Source of the DNA: Gammaproteobacteria bacterium
Lineage (GTDB): Bacteria; Pseudomonadota; Gammaproteobacteria; SZUA-229
Assembly: GCA_013041745.1 (NCBI GenBank)
Contig: JABDRN010000049.1
Coordinates: forward strand, 1 to 64,000
DNA: 64,000 bases
Direction of reading: 5' to 3'
Part shown: piece by piece, positions 1 through 9,500 of the stretch
Layout: each line of letters begins with the position of its first letter
How positions within the stretch are numbered: position 1 is the stretch's first letter
Position numbers and translations under genes: made by a program
Notes under the pieces: model-generated
The model's database searches: none
The model's input: only the letters and a program-made list of their open reading frames with translations
What the model was told of the DNA's origin: nothing

Positions 1-803
1 TCTTCGACACCGCGTCCAGGCGCCCAGTCTTTGATGAATTCTTTAGATTCATCTTTTGGTGCGATATTGATGCTATCGAAACCACATTCCTGCAGGATGG
101 CTTCGAGTTCTGTGATCTGTGATGCACCCGCCATACAGCCTGAATACAGGGCCAGGTCATTCCTGATCTCGTCGGGGAGTTCTGTGCTGGCGACCACATC
201 AGAAATAGCAAGACGACCGCCGGGCTTAAGGACACGGAAAGCTTCACTGAATACCTGCTTTTTGTCCGGTGACAGGTTGATGACGCAGTTTGATATGATG
301 ACGTCGATCGCGTCATTTGCTACCGGCATATGTTCGATCTCGCCCAGCCTGAACTCGACATGGTTATATCTTCCCTTATCAGCATTATCACGTGCTTTTG
401 ATATCATCGTCGGCGTCATATCGATACCGATGACCTGCCCGGATTCGCCCGTCTCTGCGGCCGCGAGAAAACAGTCAAAGCCACCACCGCTACCCAGATC
501 CAGTATGGTTTCACCTGTCCTTATACTGGCTATCGCACGCGGGTTGCCGCATCCAAGCCCCATATCGGCACCTAGCGGTACTGTCTCAAGATCATCTTCG
601 CTGTAGCCAAGGCGGGTAGAGACCAGGGTGTTGATAGCGGCATCATCGGAAACACCGCAGCAGCTTGAAGCGGTGCCGCAGCAATCACCTTCATTGCTGG
701 CTTCTGCGACCTGGGAATAGCTCTGCCGAACGTTCTGGCGGATTTCGTCTGCCTGCTTTTGACTTGATGCCTGGTCTGCAGATTGATCTATGGGTTGACT
801 CAT
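1..803 (-). CDS. arsM: Arsenite S-adenosylmethionine methyltransferase (3' end outside window)
   Basis: Methylates trivalent arsenic using S-adenosylmethionine in the cytoplasm; in many bacteria this is the first step to methylated arsenicals or arsenosugars. The first 267 residues are visible. A Cys-rich N-terminus (DCCGTASSCCG, about residues 38-48) is followed by the SAM-binding motif ILDLGSGGGFDC and by cysteines in SNCVINL and YSGCMAGA, which match the conserved arsenic-binding cysteines of ArsM. The ATG at 803 overlaps the arsR stop codon in an ATGA junction, so the two genes are co-transcribed and translationally coupled. The C-terminal part lies beyond base 1. Confidence 0.93.
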   Translation of the reverse strand, partial: MSQPIDQSADQASSQKQADEIRQNVRQSYSQVAEASNEGDCCGTASSCCGVSDDAAINTLVSTRLGYSEDDLETVPLGADMGLGCGNPRAIASIRTGETILDLGSGGGFDCFLAAAETGESGQVIGIDMTPTMISKARDNADKGRYNHVEFRLGEIEHMPVANDAIDVIISNCVINLSPDKKQVFSEAFRVLKPGGRLAISDVVASTELPDEIRNDLALYSGCMAGASQITELEAILQECGFDSINIAPKDESKEFIKDWAPGRGVE

Positions 804-1138
804 AACTGTGCTCCAACTAATTGACTGGAAAAAATATTCTCTAATTGCTTCATGACGTCTGTATTGACCGAGCAATACACCTGTTTACCATCGCGCTGCA
901 TATGTATTAATCCGGCACGATGAAGTTCTTTCAGGTGGTGTGATAGTGTCGAGGCGGCTATGTCTAGCTGAGAATCGAGATCACCGACACAGCAACTGAA
1001 TACTTCGTCACTGGCGCAGCTTGCTCCTGGCGTGCAGCAGCTGGTCAGTATATTGAATATTTTCAGCCGGTGGCTGTTTGCCAGTGCTTTGAATATATCG
1101 ACCAGTTGCTCCGAGTCTATAGTTTTATACTTCGACAT
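800..1138 (-). CDS. arsR: ArsR-family metalloregulatory repressor
   Basis: A 112-aa winged-helix repressor that probably releases its operator when As(III) binds cysteines. The helix-turn-helix lies around AASTLSHHLKELHRAGLI (residues about 61-78), and the wing around MQRDGKQVYCSVN. It carries an unusual cysteine set: SCC near residue 33, a further Cys at 41, and SCCVGDL near 48-54, the last at the position of the ELCVCDL sensor motif of classical ArsR. It is the first gene of an arsR-arsM operon with a 4-bp overlap. A sigma70-like promoter ends only 7 bp before the ATG, so the message may be nearly leaderless. Confidence 0.92.
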   Translation of the reverse strand: MSKYKTIDSEQLVDIFKALANSHRLKIFNILTSCCTPGASCASDEVFSCCVGDLDSQLDIAASTLSHHLKELHRAGLIHMQRDGKQVYCSVNTDVMKQLENIFSSQLVGAQL

Positions 1139-1145
1139 ATTTCGA

Positions 1146-1173
1146 ATTATAGTTATATAAATAATATATGCAA
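1146..1173 (-). promoter_or_regulatory. Putative arsR-arsM promoter
   Basis: Read on the minus strand there is TTGCAT (1173-1168), a 16-bp AT-rich spacer, and a perfect TATAAT (1151-1146). The distance from the -10 box to the arsR ATG is 7 bp, so transcription would begin at or next to the start codon. Autorepression by ArsR would be expected here, but I see no clean operator palindrome. Confidence 0.5.
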
Positions 1174-1270
1174 GTCTTATTTTGCAGTAGTATCATGTGA
1201 CATTACTACAACACTGTTTTTACCGGGCCTGGTCCTCGCCAGGCATACAAAATTAGCGATCGAAATATTC

Positions 1271-1486
1271 ATGGCTCAACTAACCGAAGAAGAAAGACAC
1301 AAGCTGGAAGAGCGTTTGTATGAGTTAAGACAGGAGCACCGTGACCTGGACGATGTGATAAATCGCTTATTGCTGACGCCTGATGTCGAAGAGTTGCAGC
1401 TGAAACGCTTCAAAAAGCGTAAGCTTTTGATAAAAGATACCATTACCCGGCTGGAAGATGCTCTGATTCCAGATATTCTCGCTTGA
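1271..1486 (+). CDS. YdcH-family (DUF465) small coiled-coil protein
   Basis: A 71-aa highly charged, helical protein that starts MAQLTEEERHKLEERLYELR and contains a KRFKKRKLLIKDTI segment, matching the short YdcH/DUF465 family. The molecular function of that family is not established. The open frame extends upstream into the arsR region, but the ATG at 1271 gives the family-typical length and N-terminus. It is a single gene, divergent from arsR-arsM, and converges on the glycosyltransferase gene at 1577. No membrane or signal segment is present. Confidence 0.8.
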   Translation: MAQLTEEERHKLEERLYELRQEHRDLDDVINRLLLTPDVEELQLKRFKKRKLLIKDTITRLEDALIPDILA

Positions 1487-1576
1487 CCATCGCTCGGTTG
1501 TACCGGCTTTATTGCAGCATATTTATTGCCGTCAACTAGAACTGCTGAGTGCCCTGTTGTTACCGAATAGATAAAG

Positions 1577-2257
1577 CTATCTGATCTCAGAAAAAAAGGG
1601 GTGGTCATTTGCCACGGGCAGTTTTAATTCATGCCTGGTCTGTATCGCTGCGACTCGGTACAGGCTGCGCCAGATACCCATTTTGATAAACTTGCGCGGA
1701 TCGGTTCTGGCATATGAATCTAGTATTACCGGCGTGGTTTCTTTTACCAGCTTTTCACAAAAGTAGATATCTTCCATTATTTTGACCTCTGGAAAGCCAC
1801 CCAGGCGGTCGAATAGCTTACGTTTTATGAACATGGCCTGGTCTCCATAGATGATCTTCGTCTTCAGGCAGCGGCGATTATCCAGAAAGGAGATGAACTT
1901 CAGGCGCCAGTCTTCATCACCGAAAGAGTGCTTGAAGCCGCCAGCCTGATATTGTTCATGGCGCATCATTTCTTTGATAGTGTCCAGCGCATTGGCAGGT
2001 AGCAGGGTGTCGGCATGCAGAAAAAGTAATATGTCACCGTTGGCGATTTTTGCGCCCGCATTGAGTTGCGCTGCACGACCTTTCTCGCTGCTTATGAAGG
2101 TGATGCCAGGGTATCGTTTACAGATATTTTCAGTGTCGTCAGTGCTGCCGCCGTCGACGACTATCACCTCTTCACCAGCGGCTTGCTCGAAAACAGTGGC
2201 GAGTGTTTCTGGCAGCGCTTTCTCTTCATTGAGCGTGGGTATTATGACTGAGAGCAT
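1577..2257 (-). CDS. GT2 glycosyltransferase, TIGR04283-like (arsenosugar type)
   Basis: A 226-aa family 2 glycosyltransferase beginning MLSVIIPTLNEEKALPETL. It shows the nucleotide-sugar site VVDGGSTDDT, the metal-binding region LFLHADTLLP, an acceptor-site GDQAMFIKR and a downstream IMEDIYFCEKL segment. This short GT2 type with FLHADT matches the TIGR04283 group found with arsM in predicted arsenosugar pathways. The start at 2257 is chosen because the family N-terminus begins there; further upstream codons are non-homologous sequence inside the ferritin-like gene. It overlaps that gene by 32 bp, so coupling is likely. Assignment to arsenic metabolism rests on family and proximity to arsM, not on direct evidence. 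Confidence 0.82.
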   Translation of the reverse strand: MLSVIIPTLNEEKALPETLATVFEQAAGEEVIVVDGGSTDDTENICKRYPGITFISSEKGRAAQLNAGAKIANGDILLFLHADTLLPANALDTIKEMMRHEQYQAGGFKHSFGDEDWRLKFISFLDNRRCLKTKIIYGDQAMFIKRKLFDRLGGFPEVKIMEDIYFCEKLVKETTPVILDSYARTDPRKFIKMGIWRSLYRVAAIQTRHELKLPVANDHPFFSEIR

Positions 2258-2870
2258 GGCTATAGATCTGGTCAGGCAGGTTATTTCTGAAATCAGCGAT
2301 ATATTGATCACAGTCTTCATCGAAGAATTCAAACAGGTTCTGCATCGATATCAGCATATCATCGATGACAGCGAGATAGGTCTCTGGCTGGATCGAAATT
2401 ATCGAGGATCGACTTTGCCTGAGATAATCGAGGCCGAACTCATGGTGCGCGTCTTCCTGCGCAAGGATGGCGCGACGTAATTTTTGTAGACCTACTTCAC
2501 GTTGCTTCATGCCGAACTCCAGCCGGGATAGTGCTATTTCCCCCATACCCTCGAGTACGACCTGTAGACCGATAACAGATGAAAGCAGATCATGCTTTGT
2601 ATTGGCCTCATCGAGTAATGCGCCATATAACTCGGTATGCTTTTTTGCCGGCGTATTGACCCCTTTGGGTGCCAGGAATAATATCCCGGACTGGAATGTC
2701 ATGGCATGAAATTTTTCCTGCCGAGATTGCCTTATCAGAAACCGTTTCATCTGCTTGTCATCGATAAGTTTTGCCTGCCTGGCTGAGCAGCGCTGTGCCA
2801 TCTGCTCGCAGCATAGTAAAAATTTTAGATAACGTGCGATATGCTTTTTTTCATCAGCCCCGATGTTCAT
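2226..2870 (-). CDS. Ferritin-like four-helix diiron protein, function unknown
   Basis: A 214-aa protein, almost entirely helical. It contains RQEKFHA (ExxH) near residue 50, EGMGEIALSRLE near 105 and AQEDAHHEFG (ExxH) near 137, a spacing like the carboxylate/histidine ligands of ferritin-like diiron proteins. No signal peptide is seen. It lies between the DUF547 gene (stop 1 bp away) and the glycosyltransferase gene (32-bp overlap), so it is the middle gene of a tight operon. The ATG at 2870 fits the operon spacing; another ATG at 2906 would overlap DUF547 by 35 bp. A role as oxygenase or oxidase in arsenosugar formation is only a guess. Confidence 0.75.
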   Translation of the reverse strand: MNIGADEKKHIARYLKFLLCCEQMAQRCSARQAKLIDDKQMKRFLIRQSRQEKFHAMTFQSGILFLAPKGVNTPAKKHTELYGALLDEANTKHDLLSSVIGLQVVLEGMGEIALSRLEFGMKQREVGLQKLRRAILAQEDAHHEFGLDYLRQSRSSIISIQPETYLAVIDDMLISMQNLFEFFDEDCDQYIADFRNNLPDQIYSHALSHNTHAQ

Positions 2871-2871
2871 A

Positions 2872-3663
2872 TCATTCGTCTGCGGTAACTGTGGGTGGGA
2901 TACCATTTAATGACCAGTCATATTCCATGTATTCGATCTCGTATTCGTTATTGGCCAGGGCAGTGGATACCTGTTGATCATTGACATATAGAGCGAGATA
3001 GTTTTGTACCGTAGCGGAATGTTTGACGAAATCATCTTCGAACCAGTCAAATATTTTGGAGATGTAAGCGATTTTAGCCTGATGGTCGAATCGGTTGCGA
3101 GAGCTGTCATTGATAAACATGATGGCAGCATCTTCCAGCTGTTGTTCCAGTGTGTCTTCCTGGTATACAGTACCGCTTAACTTGGGGCAGGAGGCTGATG
3201 CGCAATTCAGCGCGAAGTGTATGCGTGGCTCTCCAAGCGGTATTATCACATCATGCTCCAGATCGTATAGATTGGTTGTTATACCATTGACGGTGTATTC
3301 AGCATTATAGAAATAGCCGATCTTGCCAAAGAACGATTCTGGTGAGCGACCATCGAGTATTCCTTTTATAGCTAATGCATTATAGGCATTGATCCAGTAA
3401 CTTAGTTCTTCGTTGCTGTTTTGAAACCGCACTGGTTTTTGTAGGTCTGATATGTAACTGTGATAGCTGCTGTCCGCGCTTATACCGGGATAGTTTACAT
3501 CGCCGTCATCGACATATGCTGTGAGTACATCCTGAAACAGATCATGTGACAACGGTTCGATTGCCTGCTCCGCATAGGCAGCGGTGACGGATAACAGTAA
3601 AAGCATATAGAGAGCTTGTAGGTATTTATTCACTATAAGATGGCTGCCAGTTTTAATAATCAA
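2872..3663 (-). CDS. DUF547 domain secreted protein
   Basis: A 263-aa protein with an N-terminal hydrophobic segment (LQALYMLLLLSVTAAYA, cleavage near residue 31) indicating export. The DUF547 core is recognisable from LSYWINAYNALAI, the cysteine motif IHFALNCASASCPKL, and the C-terminal YDWSLN. Biochemical function is unknown; DUF547 genes recur next to arsM/arsS and TIGR04283 glycosyltransferases. It is the first gene of the DUF547 / ferritin-like / glycosyltransferase operon and is divergent from the Nudix gene at 3780, with 116 bp between them that should carry both promoters. Confidence 0.85.
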   Translation of the reverse strand: MIIKTGSHLIVNKYLQALYMLLLLSVTAAYAEQAIEPLSHDLFQDVLTAYVDDGDVNYPGISADSSYHSYISDLQKPVRFQNSNEELSYWINAYNALAIKGILDGRSPESFFGKIGYFYNAEYTVNGITTNLYDLEHDVIIPLGEPRIHFALNCASASCPKLSGTVYQEDTLEQQLEDAAIMFINDSSRNRFDHQAKIAYISKIFDWFEDDFVKHSATVQNYLALYVNDQQVSTALANNEYEIEYMEYDWSLNGIPPTVTADE

Positions 3664-3779
3664 TCATTAGAGAATGTGTATTTGATATACTGCCGTCAGA
3701 GCATTATATATCTGAAATCTGCGATATAGACGATGCAGTTATCAAATGGTTCAATAGAATTAAATAAACGGTATTATTT

Positions 3780-4343
3780 ATGAATTTCTGCTCCGCTTGC
3801 GGTGAAAAAGTAAGTTTTCTGATCCCAGAGGGTGATAACCGGCATCGTTTTGTCTGCACCAGCTGTCATACCATCCATTATGAGAACCCCAAGATCGTCA
3901 CCGGTTGTATACCGGAGTGGCAGGATAAAATATTGTTATGTAAGCGCGCGATCGAACCCAGGTATGGTCTATGGACGCTGCCTGCAGGGTTTATGGAGAA
4001 CAGTGAAACTATCATGCAGGGTGCAGCCAGGGAGACTGCTGAAGAAGCGAATGCCGTGGTGGACAACATGCAGCTATTTTGTGTGTTTAGCATCTCACAC
4101 ATAAACCAGGTCTATACCATGTATCGTGGTGAACTGGTCGGAGGGCACGCCAGTCCCGGTGCTGAGAGTCTCGATGTCGCCCTGTTGTCAGAAGACGAGA
4201 TACCCTGGAAGAAGATCGCGTTTCAAGTCATAAGCGAAACGCTAAGGCTCTATTATAAAGATAAATCATCGGGAAGATTTGTCACGCATTACGGTGATAT
4301 AGTCAGACGTGAAGATGGCTCATTCGAAGTGCACTATTTTTGA
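3780..4343 (+). CDS. Nudix hydrolase with N-terminal zinc ribbon
   Basis: A 187-aa protein with two CxxC pairs (CSAC at 4-7, CTSC at 26-29) forming a zinc ribbon like that of NADH pyrophosphatases. A Nudix box follows: G at GFMENSE, then RETAEEANA, with Asn where the consensus has Gly. It probably hydrolyses a nucleoside diphosphate linked to another moiety (ADP-ribose, NADH or similar); the substrate cannot be read from sequence. It is transcribed alone and converges on the S9 peptidase gene with a 12-bp gap. Confidence 0.9.
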   Translation: MNFCSACGEKVSFLIPEGDNRHRFVCTSCHTIHYENPKIVTGCIPEWQDKILLCKRAIEPRYGLWTLPAGFMENSETIMQGAARETAEEANAVVDNMQLFCVFSISHINQVYTMYRGELVGGHASPGAESLDVALLSEDEIPWKKIAFQVISETLRLYYKDKSSGRFVTHYGDIVRREDGSFEVHYF

Positions 4344-4355
4344 TGTCTTCCGTTA

Positions 4356-6338
4356 TCAGTTTAACTCGATATTCTCTAGCTGTATGTCACCGGTAAAATG
4401 TATTTCGCTTTTTGCTTTGAGGTCAAAGATTAACTGATAAAAGCCCAGTTCATTCTGCAGTGATTGTTTTATGGTCTCCGCCCTTCGAAACCCGTGCTGT
4501 TCTGCTGGATAATACTGTGCTGCAACAGGCAGGCCTTTTCTGCTTATCGCATCAAACATCTTTTCTGCCTGCTCTTTAGGTACCACCCTGTCTTCGATGC
4601 CCTGGAAGAAGATAACGGGGCAGTTCAGTCGTGCGCTATGGTTGATCGGTGAGCGTTGCCGGTATAGTTCCCGTGCTTCAGGATAAGGGCCTACCAGGCG
4701 GTCATTGTAATGTGATTCAAACTTGTGGGTAGCATCAGTAAGACTGGTCAGGTCAGAGATTCCATAATAGCTGGCGCCAGCAGAAAATACATCTTCGAAA
4801 GTGAGCGCTGCCAGCACGGTGAAGCCACCGGCACTACTGCCACGGATGATCAGTTTGTCCTTATCAGCAAGGCTATTAGTGACTGCATGCAGCGCCGCAT
4901 CACAGCAGTCTTCAACATCCAGTACTCCCCATTTACCATCCAGGCGTGACCGGTATCGCCGACCATAACCTGTACTGCCACTGTAATTTACATCGAGCAG
5001 AGCAAAGCCACGTGACGTCCAGAACTGTTTTCTAGCGTCTAGTGCCATACTCGACTGGCCTGTTGGTCCACCATGGCAGATGGTGATCAGAGGCGGAAGC
5101 TCCTCCTCGTCTGCCTGATAATCAGGATTATAAGGAGGGTAGTAATTGGCGTATACGGTCTGTTGGTGCCGGTTGATAAAGCTAATCGCTTCAGCTCTAG
5201 AATAATACTTATTGCTTAGCGGTAACTGGCATGTGGATTTGATGATGTCGGTGCTTGATATCGCAGATGCCGTCTGATCTAAAGTGACCGATACAAGTTG
5301 CGGGAAAGTATCACTGGATGCAGCGATAAAACTGATATTGCCGGCATCGGCAGTGATAGAGTTAAACTCCTGCCAGTCACAGGCCAGGTCATTGAGTTGA
5401 GTCTTACCCGAAGCAGTTAATATGGCCAGGGCTGAACGGCCGTCAGACTGGTAGCAACAGATGATGTCAGTATCGTTGATGAAAGCATAAGTCGATTGCG
5501 CAAAAACCCACTGTGGCAAACCAAACTCTTTCTCTCCGTGAGTGAGCTGCTGGATCTCATCAAAGCTTTCTGATTTGCTGCAGCGATACATGTGCCACCA
5601 GCCGGTTTCATCAGATATGAAATGTAAAATATCCTGTTTTGACCACTGTGGCTGAAATACAGAGATATCATCGCCGCCTGCGACATGTCTTTTATTACTA
5701 AGCTGGCCATCCTTAGTTATATCTGCAATCCAGAGCTGGTTGCCATCCCAGGGCATGTTAGGATGGCGCCACGTCTGCCAGCAGATCTGTAATGCCGCAT
5801 TATTCAGCCTCGGGCTTGCATAAAAATCATTTGTGCTTTCCAGCTCAGTAACGACACCAGTACTGATGTCTATGCTGACGATACTGTTTGTGATCGTTTC
5901 GTTTTCATGTGTTTCGCTTACAGCGAGAAGACGCCGGTTTCTTCTGTCATAGGCGAAATCAGCAAAACGCCTGTTGTCTGCTGTTGTGATACGTTTTATC
6001 TTTTGATTCTCAATGAGGTAGATGTCCTGGTCACTGTCATTTACGAAGAAAATCGTATCATCCTGCACACAGTAACAACCACCACCATATTCATGTACCC
6101 GTGAACGGGCGCTATATGGAGCTGGCAGGATATCGGCAGTTATGCCTTCATGGGATTTGACGATCACACAGCGCCCGCCCTCCTGCGGGCGCCGTTCTAT
6201 ATAGTACAGTGAATCGGCTATCTGTCGAGCTTCATCGATAGATATGCTGTCAGTAACGATCAGATCTGAGGTTATTTTTGATGACCAGCTGCCATAAGAT
6301 GCTTTGTTTGCAGGTTTTTCTTTTTTTGTCTGTGTCAT
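4356..6338 (-). CDS. S9 family prolyl oligopeptidase-like serine peptidase
   Basis: A 660-aa protein with an N-terminal beta-propeller (about residues 40-370) and a C-terminal alpha/beta-hydrolase domain (about 400-645). The catalytic residues are visible: nucleophile Ser in GSSAGGF (about 501), Asp in GIEDRVV (about 580), and His in EQHGF (about 614). The oxyanion-region motif HGGPTGQS is also present. No signal peptide, so it is probably cytoplasmic and cleaves short peptides as acylaminoacyl peptidases or dipeptidyl peptidases do. It is a stand-alone gene; its 5' side is separated from the GGDEF-EAL gene by 167 bp of divergent promoter space. Confidence 0.9.
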   Translation of the reverse strand: MTQTKKEKPANKASYGSWSSKITSDLIVTDSISIDEARQIADSLYYIERRPQEGGRCVIVKSHEGITADILPAPYSARSRVHEYGGGCYCVQDDTIFFVNDSDQDIYLIENQKIKRITTADNRRFADFAYDRRNRRLLAVSETHENETITNSIVSIDISTGVVTELESTNDFYASPRLNNAALQICWQTWRHPNMPWDGNQLWIADITKDGQLSNKRHVAGGDDISVFQPQWSKQDILHFISDETGWWHMYRCSKSESFDEIQQLTHGEKEFGLPQWVFAQSTYAFINDTDIICCYQSDGRSALAILTASGKTQLNDLACDWQEFNSITADAGNISFIAASSDTFPQLVSVTLDQTASAISSTDIIKSTCQLPLSNKYYSRAEAISFINRHQQTVYANYYPPYNPDYQADEEELPPLITICHGGPTGQSSMALDARKQFWTSRGFALLDVNYSGSTGYGRRYRSRLDGKWGVLDVEDCCDAALHAVTNSLADKDKLIIRGSSAGGFTVLAALTFEDVFSAGASYYGISDLTSLTDATHKFESHYNDRLVGPYPEARELYRQRSPINHSARLNCPVIFFQGIEDRVVPKEQAEKMFDAISRKGLPVAAQYYPAEQHGFRRAETIKQSLQNELGFYQLIFDLKAKSEIHFTGDIQLENIELN

Positions 6339-6505
6339 AAATAATTGTCTGAGAGAATGAATTTCATAGAATTTAGTGCTCTAAGAGGCTATTCTAATCA
6401 AGAGTAAACCCTGTTGTCTGCAATACTCGACAAGGTAATTAAAAGCGTTGTTCGATGAGATTTCAAATCGTACCAATCACTGATGAAGATTAAAGGTAAA
6501 AACAC

Positions 6506-9500
6506 GTGTTGTTAGAAATTGCTGGTGCCCTGGTTGCCAGCGGTATTCTGTTATTAATTATCGGAATTTTCATCGCCAGGCAGTACACGCTGCGTGCCAA
6601 GCTGGTCACCGCATTTATGGTGATCGTGCTTGTTTCTCTGGCTGTCCTGGCTGTTCTCGATGGTTATATCATGGGCGAGAACCTGACCGATGGCGCTAAC
6701 AAGGCACTGAGTACAGCGGCGCGGAACTATGCTGATCGTATCGACCAGTTTAACCGGCAGAATTCGCTGTTCCTCAGGACTGAAGCAAACCTGCCAGCGA
6801 TCAACCGTTTCCTGAGATTGAAGGCCGAGCCACCATATAATCGCCAGGCATTACTTGAGATATTACTCGCTTTAAAATCGCGGCAGACAGACATCATCCA
6901 CTCTTATGCGATCTTGAATACCAGTGGCATCAATATACTTGATACGGATTCTGCAAATATTGGTCTCGACGAGAGTAAGTATTCCTATTTTGAGGCGCTC
7001 GTTGGTGAAAGCCGCCTGAGTTCGTTTCGCTCACCGATTATTTTTGAAGAAGACCAGCCCGTCATCGTTTTCAGTAGTGCGATCAATGATCTATCGGGCA
7101 AGCTGATCGGAGTATTAAGGACCAAATATGATGCTGCCATCCTGACCGACCTGCTGGATCGGACCAAGGGCATGGCTGGTCGCGGCTCATTTGCAGTGTT
7201 GCTCGATGAAAATGGTCTTCGCCTGGTTCATGGCCGCCGTAGTGATTTAAAGTACACCCTTGCCAGCCCTGTAAGCGAAGAGGCTCTGCAGCGCCTTAAG
7301 CAGGAGAACAGGGTGCCTCAAAATGCATTCGGTGCTTTCGTAGAGACCGTGGAATGGAGCAGAAAAATATCTTCCGCTAGTTATAGAGAGCCCATCGTAG
7401 AAACGCGGTTCAGTGGGCTGGGCACAGCAATGTTCTCTGCAGCTGTCGTCAGGCTGGAAACCGTGCCCTGGACGATTATCGTGTCACAGCCACAGGAAGT
7501 CTTTCTTGAGCCTGTCGTCGCCCAGGTACAGAGTGCATTTTTACTGGTCGCCATCATCGTCGTCGTCGTGGTCTTGATCGTGATGGCAGCAACTAAATTA
7601 TTGCTCGGTCCGGTGAAACGCCTGACCGCTGTGGTCAGAGAAATATCCGATGGCAACCTGAAGGTAAAAGCCAATGTCGAGGCGGATGATGAGATCGGTG
7701 GCCTGGCGAATGCATTCAATGATATGACGAAAAGTATCAACAGCTTGATCATTGATCTGGAGCAAGAGGTAGGAAGCCATAAACTTACTGCGGAGAACCT
7801 GAACAAATTATCGCAGGCCGTCGAACAAAGCCCGATCTCGATAATGATCACGGATCTGCAGGGTAATATCGAATATGTCAATCCGCAGCTGTGCAAGATA
7901 ACCGGTTATACGGAAGAGGAGCTGATCGGACAAAATCCACGCATACTGAAATCCGGTCACACCCATGAGATCCAGTTTAAAAATTTATGGAATGCGATCA
8001 CTGCTGGTCAGTCATGGACTGGTGAGCTGTATAATAAGAAGAAAAATGGTGACCTGTTCTGGGAGAACGTCACTATTTCTCCGATCAAGAATAAAGAGGG
8101 CAAGAGTACGCATTATCTCGCTGTCAAGGAAGATATCTCTTTACGAAAAGACTATGAAGAACGTCTTTTATACCAGGCGAGTTATGACAAGCTGACCGAT
8201 CTGCCCAACCGTACACTGGCATATGACCGTATACAGCAGGCAATCGTCAATGCTATCCGTGAGAACAGGCATCTCGCTCTGCTGTATATGGATTTTGACC
8301 ATTTCAAGAACATCAACGATACCCTGGGACATGGTGCGGGTGACGAGTTCCTGCAGCATATGGCCGGCAGACTGAAAGCGTGTGTGCGTGACATCGATAC
8401 GGTGGCCAGGCTTGGCGGCGATGAGTTTTTGATCATGCTGGTCGAAGTCGATGATGCCCGCTCAACTGAGAAGACGGCTTTCGAGGATGCAGTAAAAGGT
8501 AAGGCCGAAGAAATATTAAGCCGGGTATCGAAACCATGTGTGGTTCAGGAGATGGAGTTTTCAGTGACAGCGAGTCTCGGTATTTCGATCTTCCCGGTGG
8601 ATGGTGATGATCCTCACATCCTGCTTAAAAACGCTGACACGGCGATGTATCGTAGTAAACGCAAAGGCCGGAATACCTATGAAGTGTTTACCCCGGAGAT
8701 GAGCGATGTAGTAATGAAGCGCGTCGAGATCGATAACAAGTTACGCCATGCACTGGAAGGCGGTGACTTCTACCTGAAATATCAGGCCCTGATGGATGCT
8801 AATTCTGGAAAGATAATCGGTGCTGAAGCACTGATACGCTGGGATGATGAACAGTTAGGCGAGGTCTCACCGGAGGAGTTTGTACCGTTAGCTGAAGAGA
8901 GCGGCCTGATCGTTGAAATCGGCAACTGGGTGATGGATACAGCTCTCGCCGATGTAAAAAAATGGCGAGAGAGTTCGGATCATGAAGATTTTTACATCGC
9001 GATCAATCTTTCCAGCCGGCAGTTCAGAGGTAAGGATATGGTAAAGACGATATCGGACTACCTGAAAAAATATGACTTGCCCGGGGAGTGCCTGGAGCTG
9101 GAGATTACCGAGCGCCTGTTGATGAAAGATGTGCCTCACGTGATGGCGATATTGAACCAGTTTAAAGAGATGGGTATCCGCTTATCGATCGATGATTTTG
9201 GAACCGGCTACTCATCGCTGAGTTATCTCAAGCGTTTTCCTTTTGATGTGCTGAAGATCGATAAAGCGTTCGTTTCTGATATCGGTGAAGACCCTGATGA
9301 TACTGCATTATGTGATGCCATCATTGCTATGGCGCACAGCCTCGGTTTGAGCATCATCGGTGAAGGTGTCGAGAACAAGTTCCAGTTCGATTTTTTGCAT
9401 CAGCGCGGTGTTGAGACTATCCAGGGCTACTTTGTCAGTACGCCGATGGTGCAGGAAGAATTCCTTAAGTTCATCGCCATATCAGAGTGGCTGGAGACTA

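Noticed and set aside
31-606. A long plus-strand open frame over the left end
   Set aside because: It is the antisense of arsM, whose protein motifs are unambiguous on the minus strand.
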